Both the position numbers and the translations under genes were made by a program. From Chara braunii (lineage: Eukaryota > Streptophyta > Charophyceae > Charales > Characeae), in contig BFEA01000291.1 of assembly GCA_003427395.1 (NCBI GenBank), positions 723,731-747,769 on the forward strand: 24,039 nt of DNA. Direction: 5' to 3'. The notes beneath the pieces are model-generated. The model saw only the letters and a list, made by a program, of their open reading frames with translations, did no database searches and was not told where the DNA came from. Numbering within the stretch: position 1 is the first letter of the stretch; every line of letters starts with the position of its first letter. Of this stretch, positions 18,701 to 24,039 are shown in pieces.

Positions 18701-20031
18701 TTCTGTTTGAGAATGACTTTATAAAACAGCCGGATGGCTCAACTTTCCTGGCTGACGGTCACAAAGGTTCCTTTGGGCGTTCGTGGATAGAAAGGGGGGT
18801 GGTTCAGATAAAGGATATTTGGGATAGTCATACTGAGGACTGGAAGACTGTTGAAAGCTTGAAACAGACACTTCCGCACTTGCAGAATGTACAAGCCAAC
18901 CTCCAAAGACTGCAGCAAGCGATCCCTGAGTTCTGGCTTCTCACCTTGAGAAATACAGGGTTAAAACAACAAGACACGTGGTGGGAAGATCCTGACAAGG
19001 CCAGAAGGATTATTAAAATCATGGGCGCAGAGCTGGACCAAGGAACTAGAGTCCAAGTGTGGATGGAACAGTGCAGGATGGGAACCCCTAGCAGATTGAG
19101 ACTTTTAGAAGAAAAGGTTATCCCTTCGACTGAGGACCTGCAGGAGGTTAGAGTGTGGTGTTCGGAGTCTGGGAACTCAGAACCAACTCTTATCACCCGC
19201 TCGCCCGAGCGGCTTCTCATAGAACCTCTGTTATATGGTTGGAAGGACGTGGACTCTACAGAGAAGCTGTACCCGGTTATGTACTACAAGACTAAGATAG
19301 GGGTGAGAATTTTACAGGCCTCTAGAAAGTCTCAAGCTATAGCTACAGCAGCGGAAAGACTCCGGAGGGAGCAGGGGTCCCAGATGGGAGATACAAATCT
19401 GCCTAAGCTGTGGAGAGCTCTGAGAAGTATGCTGTCTCAGAAACAAGCAAGTATAATGTGGGCGCAGTCAATGTCAGTAACACCCTCCGCCTCGTGGTTG
19501 GCATCTAGAGGGATGGAGATGGAGGAAAAATGTGAAAGATGTAACTGGGGCTGGGAAACAGGAAGCCATTTATGGCTATATTGTCCCCTATCACTCCAGC
19601 TGTGGACCTGGTAGACCCCCCACTGGAAAGCCATCTCAGGAGGGAATTTCCACTGGTCACATGAATGGATCCTCCACGGCAAATGTCCGGAGGATTGCGA
19701 CCTAACCTCGGGATGGGGATATGTGGCCTTGGTCTGCAGAGGAGCTGCCATGGAAGTCATTTGGAGCGCTAGAAACAACAAGATATTCAGAAAAGGAACC
19801 TCAGAACATTTCGGCACAGATCCCCAAATTTCTTTCGTTGTTACGACAATCTATATATGCTGACTGGCAAAATGTGAAACAGAGCCGGAAGAAGGGTCTG
19901 GCGTGGCCGCGTGGTTCCACAACACCTGGGCGAAAGACGGTAAGCTGGCTTCGATTACCATGGATGGCGGCCTCTCGGTGACCCCCTGGTTATTGCAGGG
20001 GAAAGGATTAAGAGGAATAGAACCGCATTAG
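15751..20031 (+). pseudogene. LINE-B ORF2: APE endonuclease, reverse transcriptase, zf-RVT (broken)
   Basis: ATG 15751. Endonuclease residues (numbered from Met1): Asn13 in ASWNVRGLG, Glu45 in LQETKL, Asp148/Asn150 in AGDWNTIF, Asp214 in KRLDFFLV, Asp238-His239 in SLSDHQP. All key residues are kept. Reverse transcriptase after TAA 16954: NWRPTSLLNV, FVQGRSIFDN, LLDMEKAYD, SLRQGCPLAP, IADD at 17899-17910 (Ile where Phe/Tyr is usual, both Asp kept). zf-RVT CERC...H...C at 19531-19584. In-frame stops TAA 16954, TAG 18682 and TAG 19612 fit CAA, CAG and TGG with one transition each. Two frameshifts (about 19790-19900) precede the conserved tail WFHNTWAKDGKLASI, which matches LINE-C, and the frame ends at TAG 20029. 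Would perform target-primed reverse transcription if intact. Confidence 0.87.
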
Positions 20032-20390
20032 GTTCGTTCAGGGTCATGGACAGTTGAGCTGGTAGCTCGGTGTTAGAGGGTAGTAGTAGGATCTCGGTGT
20101 TTGGTTATGTGTTGAGTAAGACTTGGGTGCTGGGTTGAGAAGGTTTTAATGGTTATCTTAGTATGCCCCGTTAAGGGGGAAGCAGCTAGGGAAGTACGGA
20201 TAAACCGACTTTGTTTAGATTGGTTAGTTGAAGCTTGGTGAGTTTGCTCCCCGGGTCCCTATGGGGTCTCGTAAAAAGCGGAACCGGCTGATGCTGCCGG
20301 GATAACACCGGGTTGAATTGTGAGGTCCCCGGCCTCTTTTCAGTGATTTTGGAATGAATTGAATGCATTAAAAAAAAAATAAAAAAAAAT
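20032..20390 (+). other. LINE-B 3' UTR and poly(A)
   Basis: Non-coding GT-rich stretch, then GC-rich short inverted repeats (for example CCGGCTGATGCTGCCGG and GGTCCCCGGCC near the end), then an A-rich tail at 20370-20389. The block CCGGGTTGAATTG recurs in the minus-strand LINE tail at 5801-5950, so it is a conserved 3' end that may be what the LINE reverse transcriptase recognises. Confidence 0.65.
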
Positions 20391-20576
20391 CTTTGGCTAA
20401 GATCAAGTGTAGTATCTGTTCTGATCAGTTTAATATCTGATCCGTGGCCCATCAGGCCACGTGATATTAAATTAATTTTTCTGGGCCACGGAGGGGTCGG
20501 ACGGGTAAGCTTGCTTACTCGACCCCTCCAGCGTTACCTCTGTATTGCACTGCTGCAGAGCGCGGCGCAGCCCTTT

Positions 20577-20615
<39 letters not shown>

Positions 20616-20617
20616 TG
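20381..20617 (+). repeat. Target-site duplication and poly(A) of the U2 retrocopy
   Basis: AAAAAAAAATCTTTG occurs at 20381-20395, before the U2 copy, and again at 20603-20617, after its poly(A) (20581-20611). This fits insertion of the U2 cDNA into the A-tract boundary at the LINE-B 3' end. The original flank of LINE-B would then be ATCTTTGTACC. Part of the left copy overlaps U2 sequence (TTTG), so the exact length is ambiguous. Confidence 0.6.
20392..20573 (+). ncRNA. U2 spliceosomal snRNA retrocopy (5'-truncated, probable pseudogene)
   Basis: The sequence matches U2 snRNA: GGCTAAGATCAAGTGTAGTA (the GUAGUA branch-site pairing region), TCAGTTTAATATCTGATC, a stem-loop IIa/b-like region (GTGGCCCATCAGGCCAC), an Sm-like AATTTTTCTGG, the 3' stem pairing GGAGGGGTCG with CGACCCCTCC, and a terminal GCACTGCTGC. 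About the first 15 nt (CTCGGCC region) are missing. It follows the LINE-B poly(A) directly, with no plant snRNA promoter element upstream, and it ends in its own 31-nt poly(A). It is therefore a reverse-transcribed copy, probably made by a LINE machinery, and probably not expressed. Confidence 0.85.
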
Positions 20618-20621
20618 TACC

Positions 20622-20684
20622 TATAAAGGGCCTCGTTCCACTACTCGCCATCTGCCACAAACAGTGGCGAGACGTGCCGAGGCC
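20622..20684 (+). other. TATAAA followed by nested hairpin
   Basis: CTATAAAGGG at 20621-20630 is followed by a two-level stem: GGCCTCG (20629-20635) pairs with CGAGGCC (20678-20684), and inside it CTCGCCA (20644-20650) pairs with TGGCGAG (20665-20671). It does not match an RNA family I can recall. It could be a structured RNA, a promoter next to a palindrome, or chance. Confidence 0.35.
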
Positions 20685-20740
20685 GAAAAGTGCATTTTTC
20701 TGTCGGAAAAAGAGGCTCGCCACAGAAAGTCGAAAATTTT

Positions 20741-21265
20741 AGAGGAGACTGGACCAGCACGGATCAGTAAGAGATCTAAGGGGTTGATCCGACTACTGCT
20801 ACGGAGCGTAGTCTACTGATTTTGATGGGATCCCACTACTTTCCAGTTTTGTAGGTCTCCCCATCGATTTTCAGCAGCAAGTGAAAACAAAAGTGGACGT
20901 GGCAGGTTTTCCTTGACCCACGGCGAAAAAAAAGTTGCGAAAATCGGTAGAAGCGAGCACCGTCCCCCACATCGAAAAAGAAGCGGTTTTTTGGTTTTTG
21001 TTTTTCCGTTTTTCTTGTGTCCGGTGATCCGCCTTGTCCGTTCGATGCTGGGCTTGCATGCCCCGCCCACGATTACCCGGCACGAACTCCGAAAAAGTCC
21101 CGCCCCAACCGGGCTAGTGGGATACAATTTTGCTTTTTCGGTCCGACCGGCACGGGGCCGAGCAACGCGGTTCTTTTTGGTTCTCCCCTTCAGACGTAGT
21201 ACTCGGATCAGCCCCTAAGAGATCTCTGGGACACAGTAAGAGGAGACTGGACCAGCACGGATCAG
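20741..21265. repeat. Exact 27-bp direct repeat bounding a 471-bp segment with inverted ends
   Basis: The 27-bp word starting AGAGGAGACTGGACC is identical at 20741-20767 and 21239-21265. The segment between them begins AGAGATCTAAGGGG and ends CCCCTAAGAGATCTCT, which are imperfect inverted repeats (about 30 bp, 20770-20803 with 21196-21227). The right copy lies in a LINE ORF2 fragment with LINE codons on both sides; the left copy has them only within the repeat. It is either a small element with terminal inverted repeats or a templated rearrangement. The interior (20770-21227) has no gene I recognise. Confidence 0.6.
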
Positions 21266-21436
21266 ATGATGGAGAAAGTAGCAGGGCTGTGGGGAGTGGA
21301 AGAGAAGCTCAAGAAACTCAGAGAAGCGATCCCGGCTGAATGGAGTTCTGCAGACCCAAACAGTCCTGCACCCGCTTCTGCTTCCCTACGTTTCTTTCTT
21401 GTTCAAGAATCGCCTGAATCTCACCGAAACTTATGA
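21218..21436 (+). pseudogene. LINE-D: short ORF2 fragment
   Basis: The frame from 21218 reads RDLWDTVRGDW...QMMEKV and then GVEEKLKKLREAIPAEW. This aligns with LINE-A (FDIWDPCLGDWKT...LCNAMPPQW) and LINE-B (KDIWDSHTEDWKT...LQQAIPEFW) in the region between RT and zf-RVT. Similarity ends near 21345; the frame stays open to TGA 21434. About 45 codons of a third or fourth LINE copy, truncated on both sides. Confidence 0.6.
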
Positions 21437-22672
21437 CAAAAAGCATCCTGTGTGGTCCTTGCCTCTGCTCTACCTTCCCTGACCAATCCAAACACTACGT
21501 CAGAGGAAAGGTGCCGCTATGCCCTAAGAAATAACGACAAATACACAACTTTTCTGCCCTCTCGTTCTACACCCACTCTTCTTCCCCCCCTCAACGATTC
21601 CGACCTTCCAGAGGAATCTTCACTCTCCATTCAAGATTCTCACTGTAAAAGTCTTTCCTTTTCCGGACCTATATCTGCCGACGAGACTGCTGTGTCCTCT
21701 TCTTCTCTTTAGAACCAGACAAGGTTGCTTTCTCCACTCCTCACCCTCGATTGTGTCATTGGTCACATCGTTTTCCTAACCCTTGATGTCTTCCTGCCTG
21801 CAGAGCAGGGCCGAATCTACTTTTCACTGCGTCCTCCAACATCCCTGCCCTCAGAGCACCTATGAACCTGAAATCGCCGTTCTTGTCAGTTTCTCCCTAC
21901 TAGGGCTTCGTATGTTCCATGGGAAGGACGCTTAAAACAGCGTTTTTCGGTTCTAATGTGATCGGCTTGTTCGTGTAGGCTCAGACACAACTCCAACTCC
22001 CCATCGCCTCCAACCCCATACCCACTCTTCCTTCCCTCTCCCTGGATGAGATCGCTTCCCTCGTGCTCAACCTTCGATAAGGTTGACAGCTGAGCGAACC
22101 TCCTTCCCCGTGTTGCGAGCTCCGGGGCATGGCTGGTGAACTCCGCGCTTCTCTAAAGCCCTAACCTGCTTGTGCATGCACGTCACGGGAGCAGAGCGCT
22201 ACAGCGCCGGCTACCTTGTTCGTCCTCTCCCTCTCGCTCACGCTGTATATCGGGACCATTCCCCAGTTTGGTAGCGGGACATAACCCGACGACACTTGGC
22301 AATGCCAGTTCTGGAACCCTACGAAACCAAATAGAACCACAAATAAACTGAAAGTGGACTAGAATGAAGAATGAAAATTCTACCTAAAGGCCCTTATGGG
22401 TGAATGGGTGTGGGCTGGGTGTAAGAGGGAAACCAGTTAGGGGGGGCGGAGTATATGAGACCTACTACTTCTTTTTGGGATTTCTTAATTTTCTTCTGCC
22501 TCTACTTCTACCTCTACACTAACCATTCTATTCTACCCTTCTATCTTCTCCCTCTCCTTCGTCTCCGTCTATTACGACCGAGTGGATCTTCAATCCCCTT
22601 CCCCCTGGCACTCGCTTCCACGACTTCCCTCTTGCCTCCTACTGCGGATAAAACAACCAAGTCCTGGTTGAT
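21437..22672. other. Spacer, nothing assignable
   Basis: Mixed-composition DNA, pyrimidine-rich at the ends. A frame at 21452-21712 opens with GTG rather than ATG, is Ser/Pro/Leu-rich and has no domain. The stretch next to the LINE-C stop (22400-22672) is probably its 3' UTR, purine-rich on minus, but no poly(A) is visible. No tRNA or structured RNA recognised. Confidence 0.5.
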
Positions 22673-23625
22673 CTAGCTGGTTAACCAATCTGCATACGCT
22701 GACCTTCCTGACTCCCTTATCTTAACTAACTTGTCTTTATTCGCCCAGGTATCCACAAACCATCTTCTGTCCTGCTGTCCGTTATTGTTCTTGATGACCT
22801 TCCTCTTCCAGTCCGCGGCTATGGCAGAGCGAATCTGACTTTTGAAGATGTTCTTCATTTCACTGTCTTGCATGTCTTCGCCTTTGAAGACCTTCCTGTT
22901 CCTTCCCTGCCAGATAACCCAGATCCCCACCACCCTGATTACTTGCGCCACATACCCCCAACCTTTTTCAAGGCTCAGCCCCTCTGGTACTCCTCGCGAT
23001 AGTACCCATAATCTATCCCAAATAAAGGCCCTGTTTGAGATTTCTTCCCACTTCGCATTCCACCATCTCCATATTCGACTTGAAGCTGGGCAATCCCACC
23101 ACAAATATACGGTGGATTCAAATGCCCACTCACATCTTTTACATGTTGTGTCCACCTTCATTCCTTTCTCCGCCAACCACAGTGCTGATGGTGTGGCTGC
23201 CATAGACAACAGCCATGGCCCAGCCGCTAGCCGTTGCGACGGCATTATGGCGAGCTGTTTCCAACATTTGTCATTTATCTTCGTAATTTGCTCGGGCTCC
23301 AGCTGCAGTAGCTTTGCCCATCTCTCTGAAGCCACTGTGCTTGGGGTTCTCGACAGTTCCTGTACCTTGTAGACCATCTCTAGTGAGTACTCCAACAGCT
23401 GTGCGTCCTCCCCCCCTTGCCCTCTGCCCCGCCAAGCCCACTGGACCGGATCAGTTCTTATCCTGGACAGCGCCTGTCCTCCACATACCACTTCTGCACC
23501 CCATTCTCCCGCTTTATTAACTCCTTCCTTCACTCAGACCTGTTCTAGCACTGGGGGGGGTCTTTTAACTGATTCCTCACCTTCCTCCAACTCTATCATT
23601 GTTGGAACGATCTTCTTCCCTCTGT
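22673..23625 (-). pseudogene. LINE-C: 3' part of ORF2 with zf-RVT (minus strand)
   Basis: The open frame from 23533 to TAG 22673 encodes the C-terminal 286 residues of a LINE ORF2. An in-frame TGA at 23534-23536 interrupts it, and upstream codons (IVPTMIELEEGEESVKRPPP) continue to about 23625. Matching segments: PVQWAWRGRG...LLEYSLEMVYK against LINE-B YGWKDVDS...VMYYKTKIGV, AATPSALWLAEKGM against TPSASWLASRGM, zf-RVT CKRC...C at 23090-23143, then WGYVAQVIRVVGIWVIWQGRN and WFVDTWANKDKLVKI. The His of the zinc finger is Tyr here (codon TAT at 23105-23107). EN and RT domains lie outside or are lost, so this is a truncated dead copy of a LINE-B-like family. Confidence 0.8.
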
Positions 23626-23656
23626 GTCAATCAGTGTTAGTTTCCAGAAGTCCTGA

Positions 23657-23978
23657 GTGTTGTCTTGTTGCACTCCTGCATACGACGTCCCTGGTGGGTC
23701 TACTCCTTCTGGTGCCAGTCATGACGATGAGGATTATGGTGATATGAACCGTTTGAATCAGAAGGCTGGGGTTGGAGAAGAGGATAACGCAGGTTTGGGC
23801 GGTGCAGTCTATTGGGATACGAAGAGAAGTGAAGACAGGAGCGTGGATTTCAAAGCTTCCAACGACACGAAAGGCAGTGAGCAGAAGGAGAGTGAAGACA
23901 ACAGTGTTGAAGAAACTCGTGACTGGCTGGGGAGGAGACGGGATTGGAGAATTCCGTGGTCCAGAGAGAGAACGCTCT

Positions 23979-23980
<2 letters not shown>
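23657..23980 (+). CDS. Hypothetical acidic reading frame, low support
   Basis: Open for 107 codons to a TGA at 23978; the frame opens at a TTG and its first in-frame ATG is at 23744. The product is rich in Asp/Glu/Ser/Lys/Arg (for example GVEEDN, WDTKRSEDRSVDF, KESEDNSVEETRDW). The composition is more protein-like than the neighbouring spacer frames, but I recognise no domain. It could be an exon, a piece of a retroelement ORF1 acidic region, or chance. It runs straight into the terminal GT microsatellite. Confidence 0.25.

Positions 23981-24039
<59 letters not shown>
23979..24039. repeat. (GT)n microsatellite, running off the window end
   Basis: After CTGA the sequence is an essentially uninterrupted GT dinucleotide run to the last base, about 30 units. 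The true length is unknown because the window ends inside it. Confidence 0.95.

Larger units (their letters stand above)
12700..20390 (+). mobile_element. LINE-B, L1-type non-LTR retrotransposon with poly(A), near full length, inactive
   Basis: Second LINE, same domain order as LINE-A but strongly diverged at protein level, so a different family. It holds ORF1 from its N-terminal part (ATG 12837), an intervening fold-back repeat array, ORF2 and a 3' UTR that ends in an A-rich tail (20370-20389, one T interruption). The left boundary is uncertain by a few hundred bp. It lies head-to-tail after LINE-A. Confidence 0.85.

Noticed and set aside
12837-20031. Possibility that the in-frame stops reflect a reassigned genetic code
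   Set aside because: All three stop codons occur, several frameshifts accompany them, and the kinase gene uses normal stops; decay explains them better.
20940-21000. CCCCCACATCG-like sequence resembling the plant snRNA upstream element (RTCCCACATCG)
   Set aside because: It has an extra base, no TATA at the expected distance and no snRNA downstream; the U2 copy lies upstream of it, not downstream.
1-24039. CRISPR arrays, bacterial operons, phage or defence modules
   Set aside because: No regularly spaced repeat array, no Shine-Dalgarno-linked gene strings; all recognised genes are eukaryotic.

Overview
The window looks like nuclear DNA of a plant-lineage eukaryote (streptophyte). The evidence is a plant-type receptor-like kinase, L1-type LINEs with a zf-RVT tail, long poly(A)/poly(T) tracts, simple repeats and wide gene-poor spacers. 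A repeat-rich charophyte alga such as Chara fits the mix of features, but that is a guess. No bacterial gene organisation is present. The first 1.75 kb contain isolated N bases, so the assembly is weaker there.

Layout. 1-1987 is spacer: pyrimidine-rich, then a CAT microsatellite, then an AT-rich stretch full of GAAATT-like words. 1988-2470 holds a weak Ser/Thr-rich gag/ORF1-like reading frame. 2492-5371 (minus) is the one convincing host gene: a single-exon receptor-like kinase with signal peptide, NHL-type beta-propeller ectodomain, Ser-rich stalk, one membrane helix and a complete RD-type Ser/Thr kinase. Its upstream region (5372-5800) has poly(T)/poly(A) tracts.

From 5801 onward almost everything is retrotransposon. 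A minus-strand LINE 3' end with a poly(A) tail (5801-5950) abuts, head to head, a plus-strand LINE (LINE-A, about 5950-12250). LINE-A has ORF1 with a CCHC knuckle and a Gly/Pro-rich tandem repeat, and an ORF2 with APE endonuclease, RT and zf-RVT. A second, clearly diverged plus-strand LINE follows (LINE-B, about 12.7-20.39 kb) and ends in poly(A). Its ORF1 is frameshifted and its ORF1/ORF2 junction carries a 440-bp fold-back repeat array. Both LINEs join ORF1 to ORF2 with abutting or overlapping stop/start codons (TAAATG and TAATG), which suggests termination-reinitiation.

Directly after the LINE-B poly(A) lies a 5'-truncated U2 snRNA copy with its own 31-nt poly(A) and a target-site duplication, so it is a retrocopy. 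20.74-21.44 kb contains a rearranged region with an exact 27-bp direct repeat and a short LINE ORF2 fragment. 21.44-22.67 kb holds nothing I can assign. 22673-23.6 kb (minus) is the 3' end of a third LINE ORF2. The window ends in a weak acidic reading frame and a (GT)n microsatellite.

All LINE copies are dead. The in-frame stops of both ORF2s are each explainable by a single C-to-T or G-to-A transition. No gene cluster with a shared function is present. The most interesting items are the NHL-receptor kinase architecture, the two stop/start junctions, the U2 retrocopy, the head-to-head LINE junction compatible with twin priming, and the fold-back array inside LINE-B.
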